Of a DNA stretch of 64,000 nucleotides, positions 28,937 through 39,617 are shown piece by piece; position 1 is the stretch's first letter, and each line of letters opens with the position of its first letter. Below the pieces are notes generated by a model. The model had not been told where the DNA came from and made no database searches. It saw only the letters and a program-made list of their open reading frames with translations. The stretch lies in NCBI RefSeq assembly GCF_050003625.1, contig NC_134398.1, positions 62,001 through 126,000 on the forward strand. The letters run 5' to 3'. The position numbers and the translations under genes are program-made. The stretch is from Haematobia irritans (taxonomy: Eukaryota > Arthropoda > Insecta > Diptera > Muscidae).

Positions 28937-29530
28937 GCGGGGGGATCCCGGCCCCCAGCCCCAATCCATCTCTCTCTATTCACCCCCCCCTACACCTTTT
29001 CCTCTACTCCCCCTTCTCTTACCTATTCCTCTTCTCTACAGTTCCTACCCTTTTTTCTTGCTACTTGTTACTGTTCTTCTTCTAACTACACACTTTCTCT
29101 ATCTTTGTTGGAATCCCCTAATTGCGCTTCCACCAGCCCTAGCACAATTTCAACAGAAATGTACTTTAGCTACACTACTATCTATACTAACTACTACTAC
29201 CGCGGTATTTATGCCTGCCACAACACCATCACTCACCTTGGGACAGCAATTTCAACAGAATTTGCTGTTTTCCCCACTAAAGCCTATCACAAATCTTGGG
29301 ACAGCAATTTCAACAGAATTCGCTGTTCCCCACTAAAGCCTATTCCACTCTTCCACTTTTGAACATCAACTTCAACAGAAGCCACTTATATTCATTCTCC
29401 TCACCAGATTAGCCCATAGAAGTTCACCCACAAACACCACAATCGCCAATCGACAGAATGGCAGACTGCAAGCGAGTCAATTTCTATGCACTACTCCCTT
29501 TGGAATAGCACTTCAACAGAACACTATTAC
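28937..29530. repeat. Pyrimidine-rich tract and TTCAACAGAA-bearing short repeats
   Basis: The first part (28937-29110) is strongly C/T-rich on the plus strand. From about 29140 a motif close to CAATTTCAACAGAA recurs near 29145, 29249, 29305, 29366 and 29505. A 56-bp part is tandemly duplicated (GGGACAGCAATTTCAACAG, then AGAATTYGCTGTT, CCCACTAAAGCC). Several overlapping open frames cross it (up to 160 codons), but they are low-complexity Ser/Thr/Pro-rich and have no recognisable domain. It could be an untranslated region or LTR of an unrecognised mobile element. Confidence 0.6.
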
Positions 29531-29800
29531 CAATGGGTGTACAATACTGATTTTTCTAATCGTATATATACAAAACTTTTATGAAAAAAACATACGAGAA
29601 TTATTGTCGTCCAAAGTAACATTAACAAGTTGAACTTTCTTTCTTTAACCAATTATCACAAACACATTTAAGTAAGACTTGAAATCAACACTTGTTAAAT
29701 TATATTTTTTTGCACCTGCTTTTATTTCAAGTGATTTTCTTTCTTTTAGTACTATGTGCATACTTTTAGGCTTTTCGAAATCAATATGAAAGCTTTTTTT

Positions 29801-29960
29801 AAAGCATTGTGAAAGAAGCTTTGCCTAATATAGACAACTTTAACATGGCTTCACGGAGCTATGCGATATGCTTGTGGTTCAAAGCATTGTGAAAGCAACT
29901 TTTCATAATATATACAACTTTAACATGGCTTTGAGAAGCTGTGTGGTAGGCTAGTGGTTA
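29801..29960 (+). repeat. 80-bp tandem duplication
   Basis: AAAGCATTGTGAAAG starts at 29801 and 29881. Each copy continues with ACTTTAACATGGCTT and ends near a GAGCTATGCG/GAAGCTGTGTGG variant. The second copy grades directly into the tRNA-like region that follows. Confidence 0.8.
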
Positions 29961-30012
29961 GAATATCAAACGTAGTTGACCGGGAACACAGGTTCGAATC
30001 TTGGTCACATTT
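29938..30012 (+). mobile_element. tRNA-derived SINE head
   Basis: An A-box-like TAGGCTAGTGG (29947-29957) is followed by a B-box GGTTCGAATCTTG (29991-30003), the spacing of an internal RNA polymerase III promoter. The sequence does not fold as a full functional tRNA. A second B-box-bearing stretch (GGGTTCGATTCTTG at 30141-30154, preceded by CACCGGGAACATG) and a similar tail (AGATTGGAAATKTA; TCACATTTTAACAA) follow. Two related copies or a dimer therefore occupy roughly 29938-30290. Confidence 0.65.
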
Positions 30013-30290
30013 TCGTAATATGAATTTAGATTTTTTAAGAAGATTGGAAATTTACATTAAGACATGAAGTCGTCATCACATTTTAACAATTTAAATACAT
30101 ACACGCTACTTTTCCATCGATCGCAATTCACCGGGAACATGGGTTCGATTCTTGTTCACTCTTTTGCATTTGCGAACCTAATTTTTTTATAAATTTAGTT
30201 TGTTTTAAGTAGATTGGAAATGTAAGTTATAATATGAGGTCATCATTATCGTGTGATTTCACATTTTAACAACTTAAATACACGCTACTA

Positions 30291-30694
30291 CATTCTATAG
30301 AAAAATATACCTACGACAATTTTAAAATCACATATATATTTAAAATTCATTTTATTTAGATTTTCCCTTTTATTGCCGCATATACATTGCGCTGGAGATA
30401 TTTCCCTACAGAAGAAAATTAGTCCCCAATAACATTTACGATACTGTCATTTTTTGCTTTTTTATTGCCGAATACGCAAACTTATTGAATTTACATACGA
30501 AGCCAATAGATATGTTTAATGTACTGTCACACATTGAAAGTTTTTCCTGTTGTTGTAACACGGTTTTGCTTTTACCTTTCTGTGAAATGTTGCGCTATTG
30601 ATTCATTCATTTGTATTAAGATCAGGATCTCTTTGACCAATATGGGATGTGTCCAGAATGATCTGGTGGACAAGCGAACAAGTGAAACGGCTGT
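30291..30694. other. No recognisable gene
   Basis: AT-rich sequence. A motif TTTTATTGCCG followed by an AT-rich stretch occurs twice (near 30367 and 30460). A 62-codon frame at 30519-30707 runs into a SINE and has no recognisable domain. Confidence 0.5.
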
Positions 30695-30702
30695 CACCTT
30701 AG

Positions 30703-31031
30703 GTTAGGTATAGTGGAAGGCTCACTTACACTATTCAGTTCATTTTGATACCACAGTGGTCAAGCTTCTCACGTATGACTGGTTGCTGCCCCGATTATAG
30801 GTTTAGCTCAATGACAAGGAACCTACTCTTTATAGACGTATCCGAACGACCTTGCACATTGCGGTGAAATCACTTAAAGAAGCTCGAAAACACTCAGAAA
30901 TGTCACCAGCATTACTGAGAGTAGATAATCCACCTCTGAAAAACCTTTTGGCGTTCGGTCAAAACTGGGGTTGAACCCACGACCCTATGTATGAAAGTCG
31001 AGCATGCTAACCATTGAACCACGGTGACTCC
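30703..31031 (-). mobile_element. tRNA-derived SINE, full copy
   Basis: Read on the minus strand, the element begins with a tRNA-like head containing an A-box (TGGTTCAATGGTTAGCATG) and B-box (GGGTTCAACCCCAG). It continues with a conserved body and ends in a GTTAGG/CTAAC-type tail on the left. The same family occurs at least six more times in this window. CACCTTAG flanks both ends (30695-30702 and 31032-31039), consistent with a target duplication from LINE-machinery retrotransposition. Confidence 0.85.
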
Positions 31032-31294
31032 CACCTTAGCTTACCTCAATTTTTTTATTGTCTTACACAAATTTCCGCAGTTCATTTTTCGTCCATTCCC
31101 TCTTTCACTGCAAGTATATATGAACAAGACATTTCCAACTCAATTAATTGTATATTTCTTAGTATATCATTTAACTATATGGCTGCTCATATTTATGTTA
31201 AGATATTTTTTTTTTCATTTGCAGACAACTGTCCTTTCCTCCTGGGCACTATCTAGAGAGTAGTCCATTGTAATTACTTTATTTTGGCATAGGC

Positions 31295-31400
31295 TTAGAA
31301 TTAAATGCATTGAATGAATGAATTAGAATATCAGATGTAAGCAGTTTATGTATTACTTTGAATACAATAAACAATTGAAATTGAATTGAATGAATGAATC
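31295..31400 (+). repeat. Possible LINE 3' tail with GAAT repeats
   Basis: GCATTGAATGAATGAATTAG, then AATACAATAAACAATTGAAA and TTGAATTGAATGAATGAAT, look like a poly-adenylation-type signal followed by a short tandem tail, as seen at 3' ends of non-LTR retrotransposons. No coding remnant was recognised upstream, so this is weak. Confidence 0.35.
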
Positions 31401-31994
31401 TGACGATGATCAACCATTTTTCCAGTGAACAATTTCAACAACGATCCTGGTAGTAACTCTTTGCAATTTAGTTTCTTCCACTATATGCCACCGTCAAATT
31501 TCTTAACCCATTACACGCCAAGAATGAAAATAAAAAAAATTAACTTCATTCATATATATTTACACTTAACTTCTGTTGAAAAATGTAAAAAACATAAAAA
31601 ACTTAAAAACATAAAAAAAAAACAAACAGAAACGTTGTCTGATTTCATTTATAAACAAAGTTCTGCGAGATTAAATGTTGCCAATCTTCTGTACTCAAGC
31701 GAGTACATAGGCAGGAAATGGGTTAAGGTCGGAACTATGTTCTGTCGTAGCAAAATTAAACTGAATAAGTTTATTTGCTTCAAAATTATAATTTTAAAAG
31801 AAAATTATAATTATAAAAGAAAAGAAAAGGAACCGTGAAAATATAACTGTTTTAGAGTTCAGCTGCTAAAACCAAAAATGTGCAAATGGAGAATACAATT
31901 ATATCGTTTTTGGTAAATTTTATTATAACTTGAAAGGGAATGCGACAATTTAATAAGTTATTTGGTTCAAATAACATATGAACGGGTTGTCTGA
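31401..31994. other. AT-rich, no supported gene
   Basis: A 137-codon plus-strand frame (31425-31838) is Lys/Asn/Ile-rich, as expected of AT-rich noncoding DNA, and has no recognisable domain or splice context. No element ends were seen. Confidence 0.5.
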
Positions 31995-31996
31995 TA

Positions 31997-32524
31997 CACC
32001 CAAAGAAAGGGGCGCTAAAGCCAACTGAACTTTATTTTAGTTCATGAAGATTAGATGATTTTAGTTAGATTTTGCACAATATGAGCAAATGTTCCTTATT
32101 TGAATAATTTTTTGCTAACTTTAATGGCGTGAACTAAAAACAAGAAAAAAAGTTGTATACAAATATAGTGCACAATTTTACTAAAAAATAAATTAGTTCA
32201 TATTTTACTAAAATGGCAGAAGTTTGCTTAAATTGAGTTCATAAGTTTCTCAAATGAGTAAATTTTACTAAAATTGTACCTGTCTTGAACTTCATACAGC
32301 GCTAAAGACATTTTAACAATTTTAAAATTCAATTTTTTCTTTCAACACATGAAATTTTCTTAAACACCAGAAAAAAATTAATTATTTTTAATAAATTTTC
32401 TTCAATTTGACAAAAACTGTAAACTTACTTGTAACACGCTGCAATTAGAAAACTATTTTAGTTAAAATTTTCTAAAATAAACCTACATTTTCTTCCATGG
32501 TGGGTTCAGTTTTTTTTTTGGGTG
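31997..32524. mobile_element. 528-bp nonautonomous DNA element with CACCCAAA ends
   Basis: The element begins CACCCAAAGAAA and ends with the reverse complement of CACCCAAAAAAA. A TA dinucleotide flanks each side (31995-31996 and 32525-32526), as in Tc1/mariner insertions. It has no coding capacity. Part of its interior (GAACTTCATACAGCGCTAAA) matches GAACTTCGTATAGCGCCAAA near 41758, which follows another CACCCAAA end at 41699, so this is a repeat family. Confidence 0.6.
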
Positions 32525-32526
32525 TA

Positions 32527-33240
32527 CTAGCGGTCGAACTGTGTAAAATTAGGATCCAAAAAATGAGCTAACTACTAAGGGACCTTTTGAATGGTAACTG
32601 CTTTTCCCTTTTCAAACTGGTTTAATGCTTTAGAAAAGTTATTGCTTTGTCTGCTAAACACTTCTTTGAGTGCATAAACATCATCGGAATAACTTAGGTA
32701 AACCATTGGTCAAGCAAGTTAGATAACCATTGGAAACCGTTAACAAATCTCTTCTTGATTATATGTAGGACTTATCAACAAATCCTTTAACTCATTGAGC
32801 AAATATTTAGCAGAAATCAAAAAGACGACTTGTCGCCACAGTCTAGTAAGATTACTTTTTTAGTCATATTGGATAAAACAGTATCCAGATATTTCGAAAC
32901 GGCAACTGGAAAAATGTTTGACACTCATTTTTGTATTTTGCCGTTCATTACATTGCTACAGAGATTTAATAGTTTTCTACATTTCGTTTTCCTGTGAATC
33001 GGATGTTTCTGCATGCATTGTTTAAATTTTAAGAAAGAAAGAGAAATGGTTCTAGATACCAAATTCCATGCAATTCGCATTATAATTGGGAAGTATGCTT
33101 AAAACGTAAAATCAGGTAATGGATTTATGTGCATGCAACCGTGCTAATTCTGGGCATGAATCCATACAATCTATATTTGGAAACAAATAAGGATCTTTCC
33201 CAAGTTTTCACATAATAGTTCTGTTATTGAAGATTTTAGT
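32527..33240. other. No recognisable feature
   Basis: AT-rich sequence between two insertions; no gene, RNA or repeat end seen. Confidence 0.5.
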
Positions 33241-33252
33241 TGTCGGATATAG

Positions 33253-33600
33253 GTTAGGTTAGGTTAGGTTAGGTTATGTGGCAGCCCGATGTATCAAGCT
33301 CACTTAGACTATTCAGTCCATTGTGATACCACAGTGGTGAACTTCTCTCTTATCACTGAGTGCTGCCCGATTCCATGTTAAGCTCAATGACAAGGGACCT
33401 CCTTTTTATAGCCGAGTCCGAACGGCGTTCCACATTCCAGTGAAACCACTTAGAGAAGCTTTGAAACCCTCAGAAATGTCACCAGCATTACTGAGGTGGG
33501 ATAGTCCACCGCTGAAAAACTTTTTGGTGTTCGGTCGTAGCAGGAATCTAACCCACGACCTTGTGTATGCAAGGCGGGCATGCTAACCATTGCACCACGG
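33253..33600 (-). mobile_element. tRNA-derived SINE with perfect target duplication
   Basis: Same family as the copy at 30703. The tRNA-like head is at the right end (A-box from GGTGCAATGGTTAGCATG, read on minus), and the tail is GGTTAGGTTAGGTTAGGTTA on the plus strand at the left end. TGTCGGATATAG is present at 33241-33252 and again at 33601-33612, a 12-bp duplication marking a clean and probably recent insertion. A short minus-strand open frame here is SINE sequence read through. Confidence 0.92.
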
Positions 33601-33612
33601 TGTCGGATATAG

Positions 33613-34886
33613 AAAAGAGCAAATATATTCCAAATTCTCTTCAAATTTCATGCAAATTAGAATCAAGAGATCATATAGGAGTATATCAAAAAAATTAACT
33701 GAAAAAAACAGTATTCAATCTATTTCTCTGAGTATCAAATAATACTAATTTCCATTTTTTGACATCGACTGCTTTTTATTGCCTTTCCATTTACGTATAG
33801 CATACGAAGCTTCCAAAATGCATTTTTGAATGCAATAGTATCCTACAGTATATTTAAATTAATCATTTTTTCTCTAATTGTAACGTTAAAGCTCAACAAT
33901 GTATAATGAGTATGGATGTGCATTTAAAAATGCAAAGTACATTTCAATGATGTATCTTTAAAAATTGTTCCCAAACGGATACTTTAGTATATAAGAGCTA
34001 TATCAAAATATGAATACATAAAAAGACAAGATTCCACATTTCAGACAAACTGAATTATAGTTGTGGTACTATATATAAATATGGTAAAACCTTTAGCTTG
34101 GCAGAATTTATAACCGAAATTTATAAACAAACTACTATATTCTTCACCACTGACTTCAATACTTAGGGCTGCCATATAAACTGAGCTTGCGATTCGTAAT
34201 AAGACTGAGGTTGCGATTCGTAATAAGACTCAGACAGTAAAAGCTGGAGGGAATACATTCGACATAAACCCTATCAGAAAAAAGTTCATTGTTAAACTGA
34301 TGCTAATTATTTATATTAAAAAATTATTTGGTTTTACTTAAATTTTATTCTTTTATTCCGAACTTCAGTTCAATGGAATTTTTCTTATTCCTAGTAAGTC
34401 TCTAAACATTATTGCCCATATGCAAAACAATTTATTGACAGTTTATCGAATGAATTTGTATGGCAAAAGTAGGCTTGAAGTTTTCTTTAACTTTTTTGCA
34501 TATGGGGGTATAAATTAAACGAAGTTATAACATTCAATGGATTCTTTTCTTCTGATTTTTAAATTGAAATACATATTAACCAATTTATTTGTTAAATTTA
34601 AAATTTTTTACAAGATTCGGAAAATCACTTTATACCTATTTACATTTTTAAAAAAATGTACATGGTTAAATTGATGCTAAATTTAACATATTTCTATTTC
34701 AAAGAAATTATCTGGTTTTATTTCACAGTCCAGCGAACATCAATTCATAGAATTCTTGGTTTTGAAATGTTTACGCTATTATTGTGTTGCAATAGCCCTT
34801 GCACTGCCTTTTTTATTTCAACCAAATTAAAACACGTTTTCGGTTAATTTTCAGGATTAAAAATTGGTTCTTTGGGCCATTCATTC
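33613..34886. other. AT-rich intergenic DNA with small duplications
   Basis: A 27-bp tandem repeat around TTGCGATTCGTAATAAGACT lies at 34188-34232. A longer diverged direct repeat links about 34288-34390 with 34662-34760 (GTTAAAYTGATGCTAA; GGTTTTAYTT; AATGGAATT/CATAGAATT). No gene is supported. Confidence 0.5.
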
Positions 34887-34918
34887 CGACTTAAGTTGGG
34901 TACTAAGTTCAAGTTTAA

Positions 34919-35148
34919 GGTGGGTATTAAGTTCGAGTTTAGCCGCTAAAATCGCTAAAGTGAAAACTAAATTAGTAAATAAAAGGCATAAAATTATACA
35001 TATTTGTTGCAGATTACAGTATAACTTGATGGGGAATATCCCAAAGCAAATTTTCACAAAGTTTGTATTCATTAAAATGGATTATTAAAGAAAAGTAATC
35101 ATGAAAAAATGACGATTTTAGTGGCTAAACTCGAACTTAATACCTACC
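34919..35148. mobile_element. Palindromic MITE flanked by TTAA (copy a)
   Basis: About 230 bp with terminal inverted repeats GGTGGGTATTAAGTTCGAG left, continued by TTTAGCCGCTAAAA, and the matching reverse complement right. It is flanked by TTAA on both sides (34915-34918 and 35149-35152). A 4-bp TTAA duplication is characteristic of piggyBac-like elements, but no transposase is present to prove the superfamily. A fragment of another copy's left end (GTTGGGTACTAAGTTCAAG) sits just upstream from 34895. Confidence 0.8.
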
Positions 35149-35152
35149 TTAA

Positions 35153-35714
35153 TAATCAATTTTAAAGAATATAAACTTTATGAAAAGTTGCATTGGGCTA
35201 TTTCCCATCAATAGAATTTGCATCGAAGAGGTATAATCTTATACTATTTTTTATTGATTTGTTTTGGATTTTAGCGGCTAAAGGTGGTTATTATGTTCGA
35301 GTTTAGCCGCTAAAATTTCTATTATTCATGATTACTTTTCTTTAATAATCCATTTTAAAGAATAACATGATGAGTTACTCCCCATCAAGTTATATTAAAA
35401 CTTAATATCAAAGACGTATAATTTTATAATTTTTTACTGTTTTATTTTTGATTTTGGCGGCTAAACACGAACTTAGTACCCACCTTAAATGTGGGTACTG
35501 AGTTCGCATTATCGCGCTAAAATTGTCATTTTTTCACGGTTACTTTTCTTTAATAATTCATTTGAAATATAATAAACTTTTTCAATCGTTGATTTTGAAC
35601 TATTCCCCATCAAGTTTTTAATACAATTTGCCAAAAAAGTTATAATTTCGTTCTGCTTTTACAGACTTGATTTCGATTTCAGCCGCTTAACTTGAACTTA
35701 ATACACACCTTTAT
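35153..35714. mobile_element. Cluster of three more TTAA-type MITE copies
   Basis: 35153-35283 is a copy lacking its left end. 35284-35486 is nearly complete (left end GGTGGTTATTATGTTCGAG, right end the reverse of AAGGTGGGTACTAAGTTCG). 35487-35714 is a diverged copy (ATGTGGGTACTGAGTTCG to CTTAATACACACC). They share internal landmarks: GATTACTTTTCTTTAATAAT, CCCCATCAAGTT and a GTATAATTTTAT stretch. Adjacent insertion suggests preference for TTAA sites generated by the family itself. Confidence 0.75.
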
Positions 35715-36582
35715 TAACAAATAGTCTAGAAATAGTCTTAATAGAAATTATTTTTCTCATCTGTTATTTAGGGTTGATTTCCGGAAATAGCCTATGAAGT
35801 TGGTTGCAGTTCATGTGCACACAAAAAAGAACAAGAATTCAGAAATTCAGCAAGATGGAGCCCTTTCGCTTGCTTTTAACAAATCAGAATCGCACGTGTG
35901 TAAAAAGTGCCAAACAATTTTCGGAAAATGTTAGTATTATTTTGGAAAATATTGTGGAAAAATATATGTATTGTATAGTTAATCAAATTCTGCGTGTCTG
36001 CGTATAAGTTTCTTCTTGTTTTGTTGAAAGTGTTCTTAAATAATTCGCAAAAATTAATTTTCGCTAAGAAGTGGTTGTTCGGCATCTCTTGCAGACTACG
36101 AATACGACGAGCGGGTCGTACATGGGTATATGGAAAAACGACCAACAGCTATTATCCAAAAATTATAATCAGACATTTTATTTATTAATTCTAATACAAA
36201 TAATAGCCAAAAGAAAGCATTTTATTTTATTCAAACCCCACCCCTTTAGATATGTACCAATTTTTTTATAATTATGATTAAAATCGTGACGTAGTTCCTA
36301 CGATTCGTCATTTCGCGAGTGAAAAAATTACACACAATGAAAGAACAACAAATACATAAACGATGTAGCATAACTTTGAGCATATATATGTATTCATAAG
36401 GCCTAAAATTATTTTTGCTGCAAATTTTCTAAATTACAATAATTTTTTCTTTACTTTCTCATTTTCTCCAACTTTGTTGTTGTCCATAAAACACCACCTT
36501 TCATAATTGCAAATGCGGCTGGAAAAAAGTGTGTTTTGTTGCTGTTTTCCCATTCCTCTTTGTGTATATGACTCAGAATAAA
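35715..36582. other. Upstream region of eIF4A
   Basis: Non-repetitive AT-rich sequence preceding the inferred eIF4A start. Short open frames on both strands (35804-36271) overlap one another and have no recognisable domain. A pyrimidine-rich CCCATTCCTCTTTGTG (about 36550-36565) lies some 25 bases before the ATG and resembles the TCT-type initiator of translation-factor genes, but I cannot place the transcription start with confidence. Additional 5' UTR exons may lie here. Confidence 0.4.
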
Positions 36583-39275
36583 ATGGCAGACGGAGAAAAT
36601 AAGTGTTACATTTTAGTTAGTCAGCAACACGTCGTGGTGGTTAAAAAGTGTAGTGTAATATATAAATGACAGATTTTCAAAGTCACTGTGTCTACATTTT
36701 TTTTTTTTAAATAGAGAAATTACTCGTATACAAAAATTTCATTGTTTTGTCTTTAATGTAATGTCAATGTTTGAAACACTATCACTTAAAAAAATTATGT
36801 ATATATGTATCTTATTTTTATTGAAGGGATGATCGAAGTGATGTTAACGAAGGACCCGCTGGAATGGAACCCGAGGGTGTTATCGAGTCTACATGGCACG
36901 AAGTTTATGACAACTTCGATGATATGAACTTACGAGAAGAACTCTTGAGAGGTATCTATGGTTATGGTTTTGAGAAACCATCCGCTATCCAGCAACGGGC
37001 TATAATCCCCTGTGTTAAGGGTAGAGATGTTATTGCTCAAGCTCAATCGGGTAAGTTTATTTAAATGTAAGGCACTTTATTGTAAAGATTGGTATTAAGT
37101 TCGAGTTTAGCCGCTAAAATCGCCATTTTTTCACGATTACTTTTCTTTAATAATCTATTTTATGGAATACAAATTTTGTGAAAATTTGCTTTGGGCTATT
37201 CCCTATCAAGTTATAATAATATTTGCAACAAAGATGTATAATTTGATGCCTTTCTTTACTGATTTAGTTTTCACTTTAGCGGCTAAACTCGAACTTAGTA
37301 CTCATCTTAATGTAAGGTAGTTCTTTAAATAAAGGCTGAGGTATTTTTTATTAGTCAATGAGACTATGTTTTTCATAAATGAATAAATTTCATATTAGTG
37401 AACAATGATATTTTTGTTATAACTATGTCTATATTGTTTAGTGCATCATTTCATTAAGTACCCTTAAGGATCTCTACTCTCATTTACCATGAACAAATTG
37501 TGAAAAAATGAGGCGAACTATGCCGTTATTTTATTTTCATTTTTGACGAACGAATGCAGACCAATTGGCTATTTTTGCATCGCACAAAATAATTAATCGT
37601 TAGGACTACATCGAATTATGTTTCGATATTCTACATTAATTTCACCACTATTATTAGGTTGTTACACTTTTATAACATATACATTTAATCTTTAATAAAG
37701 GTACTGGCAAAACTGCGACCTTTTCGATTGCCATCTTGCAACAGATCGATACGTCCATTCGTGATTGTCAGGCTTTGATATTGGCTCCAACTCGTGAGTT
37801 GGCAACCCAAATTCAAAGAGTCGTAATGGCTCTTGGAGAATACATGAAGGTCCATTCCCACGCCTGCATTGGCGGCACAAACGTGCGAGAAGACGCCCGC
37901 AATTTGGAAGCTGGTTGTCACGTCGTTGTTGGCACCCCCGGCCGAGTATACGACATGATTAATCGTAAAGTTCTTCGGACAAATAGTATAAAATTGTTCG
38001 TGTTGGATGAAGCTGATGAAATGTTGTCTCGTGGTTTTAAAGATCAAATTCAAGATGTTTTTAAGATGCTTCCCAACGACGTTCAAGTCATTCTCCTTTC
38101 TGCTACCATGCCTCCAGATGTATTGGAGGTAAGCCAATGCTTCATGCGTGAACCTGTCAGTATCTTGGTGAAGAAAGAAGAACTGACGCTTGAAGGTATT
38201 AAACAATTTTATGTAAACGTGAAGCAAGAAAATTGGAAACTAGGTACACTGTGTGATTTGTACGATACGCTTTCAATTACTCAATCTGTCATTTTCTGCA
38301 ATACCAGACGCAAGGTAAGTCATTATTACATTCTACATTTTTGTAATTGTAAGGAAATTTGTCGTTGAATGGTATAGTTTATTATTTTTTATTCCGATTG
38401 TCATATTAGTATAATAATTAAAAATATATTAAACATGAAAATAACGAGAAGTGGATGTTTGCTAATATTTTGTACATACGTTTTAGCTTTATAAGAGATC
38501 GTTTAATCTTAGTATAAAGAACTAACATACGTATCCAATAGCTACGTTTTTTTTTGATCTATCTATCAGAAATGTTACGAAAGGGTGTATGTCGCGAAAT
38601 CTCAATATCCATGTAAAATATTTTAACAAGATATTATATATAATGTATATATTTTTAGAAGATCAAATTGCAATTTTTCATTTATGTTGCAACTTATTTC
38701 ATTGTTTTGCATTATAATTTTCGTAACTTTGCGTGAACGAAAACTTCCACATAATCTTTAATGTATATTCTATATTCAGATTTAAATTAATTATATTTTC
38801 CCAATCCATATTTTAATAGAAGCATATATTTAATCTTAATGCAGGTAGATCAATTAACCGGGGATATGACGGCCCACAATTTCACTGTTTCGGCTATGCA
38901 TGGTGATATGGAACAACGAGACCGTGAATTGATCATGAAACAATTCCGCTCTGGCTCATCTCGTGTATTGATTACAACTGATTTATTGGCCCGTGGTATT
39001 GATGTGCAGCAAGTCTCACTTGTTATAAACTACGATTTACCATCAAATAGAGAAAATTACATTCATAGGTATGCAGTTTTTTCACTCTCTTATCAAGTGC
39101 ATAATATATTAAACATATTCATTTTTTCAGAATCGGTCGTGGTGGTCGTTTCGGCCGTAAAGGTGTAGCCATCAATTTTATTACAGACGATGACCGTCGA
39201 ATTCTTAAGGATATTGAACAATTTTACCATACAACCATCGAAGAAATGCCCGCTAACATTGCTGATCTAATTTAA
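36583..39275 (+). CDS. eIF4A: Eukaryotic initiation factor 4A (DEAD-box RNA helicase)
   Basis: Five coding exons: 36583-36602, 36827-37050, 37701-38314, 38845-39068 and 39131-39275 (1227 nt, 408 aa). All introns are GT-AG and the phases join in frame. The protein is the ATP-dependent RNA helicase of the cap-binding eIF4F complex, which unwinds 5' UTRs for ribosome loading. Visible motifs in order: Q motif ([12 protein letters not shown], about 52-63), Walker A AQSGTGKT (79-86), PTREL (111-115), GG (139-140), TPGR (160-163), DEAD (184-187), SAT (215-217), [10 protein letters not shown] (330-339) and HRIGRGGR (360-367), ending [11 protein letters not shown]. The body matches Drosophila eIF4A almost residue for residue, and the length fits the family (about 403-408). 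Exons 2-5 are certain. Exon 1 (MADGENK) is chosen because AAAATGGC is a good start context and the splice keeps frame; its donor (AA|GTGTTA) is weak. Alternatively, exon 2's first base could complete a split ATG giving an MDDRS start. It is the cytoplasmic eIF4A, not the exon-junction paralogue eIF4A3. Confidence 0.96.
37085..37309. mobile_element. TTAA-type MITE inside eIF4A intron 2
   Basis: Same family as the copies near 35 kb. Left end AAGATTGGTATTAAGTTCG and right end the reverse of AAGATGAGTACTAAGTTCG, each continued by AGTTTAGCCGCTAAA; TTAA follows the right end (37307-37310). It lies in the intron between coding exons 2 and 3. Its long terminal inverted repeats would fold into a hairpin in the pre-mRNA. 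There is no sign that it disturbs either splice site. Confidence 0.8.
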
Positions 39276-39324
39276 ACTAAAGCTATTGCCGTTTACAAAT
39301 TGCAAATCATCAACAGAGCAGCAA

Positions 39325-39452
39325 AATAAATAAAGAAAATAATACAAAACCAACTTTTAAACCAGCCATTTACTAAACATCATAAGTTGGAAATACATTG
39401 TAAAAAAATAAAAGCTAAGAAAAACATGATTGATCCAAAAATATCAAATAAA
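39325..39452 (+). terminator. eIF4A polyadenylation signals
   Basis: AATAAA hexamers occur at 39325, 39407 and 39447, about 50, 130 and 170 bases after the stop codon. Any of them could define the 3' end, and alternative use is common for this gene class. The actual cleavage site is not visible from sequence alone. Confidence 0.6.
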
Positions 39453-39501
39453 AACGAACAAGTTTTTAAAATATTCGATTTGTTTGGCTGATTAAAAGGT
39501 A

Positions 39502-39617
39502 CACCTAGACCTCGCTTTGCGTCGCAGATACGTTCCAAAAAAACACGACGCAAAGTGAATTATGAGTTTATATGGCAAAGATTGGAGATGATAATAACGC
39601 AAACCGATGTCTAGGTG
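39502..39617. mobile_element. 116-bp MITE with CACCTAGAC ends
   Basis: The left end CACCTAGACCTCGCTTTGCG pairs with the right end, whose reverse complement is CACCTAGACATCGGTTTGCG: 18 of 20 positions match. TA flanks both sides (39500-39501 and 39618-39619), as for Tc1/mariner-type MITEs. It has no coding capacity and sits just past the eIF4A 3' end. Confidence 0.8.

Noticed and set aside
28807..29362. Overlapping plus-strand ORFs of 92-160 codons
   Set aside because: They run through a palindrome and a pyrimidine-rich tract in several frames at once, with low-complexity Ser/Thr/Pro composition and no domain.
29947..30003. Functional tRNA gene
   Set aside because: A and B boxes are present but the acceptor and anticodon stems do not form; it is a SINE head.
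31425..31838. 137-codon ORF
   Set aside because: Lys/Asn/Ile-rich composition typical of AT-rich noncoding DNA; no domain or splice context.
33245..33275. Telomeric repeat tract (TTAGG)n
   Set aside because: Only a few GGTTA units at the end of a SINE with target duplications; it is the SINE tail, and higher flies lack TTAGG telomeres.
37685..38227. 180-codon minus-strand ORF
   Set aside because: It is the antisense shadow of eIF4A exon 3.
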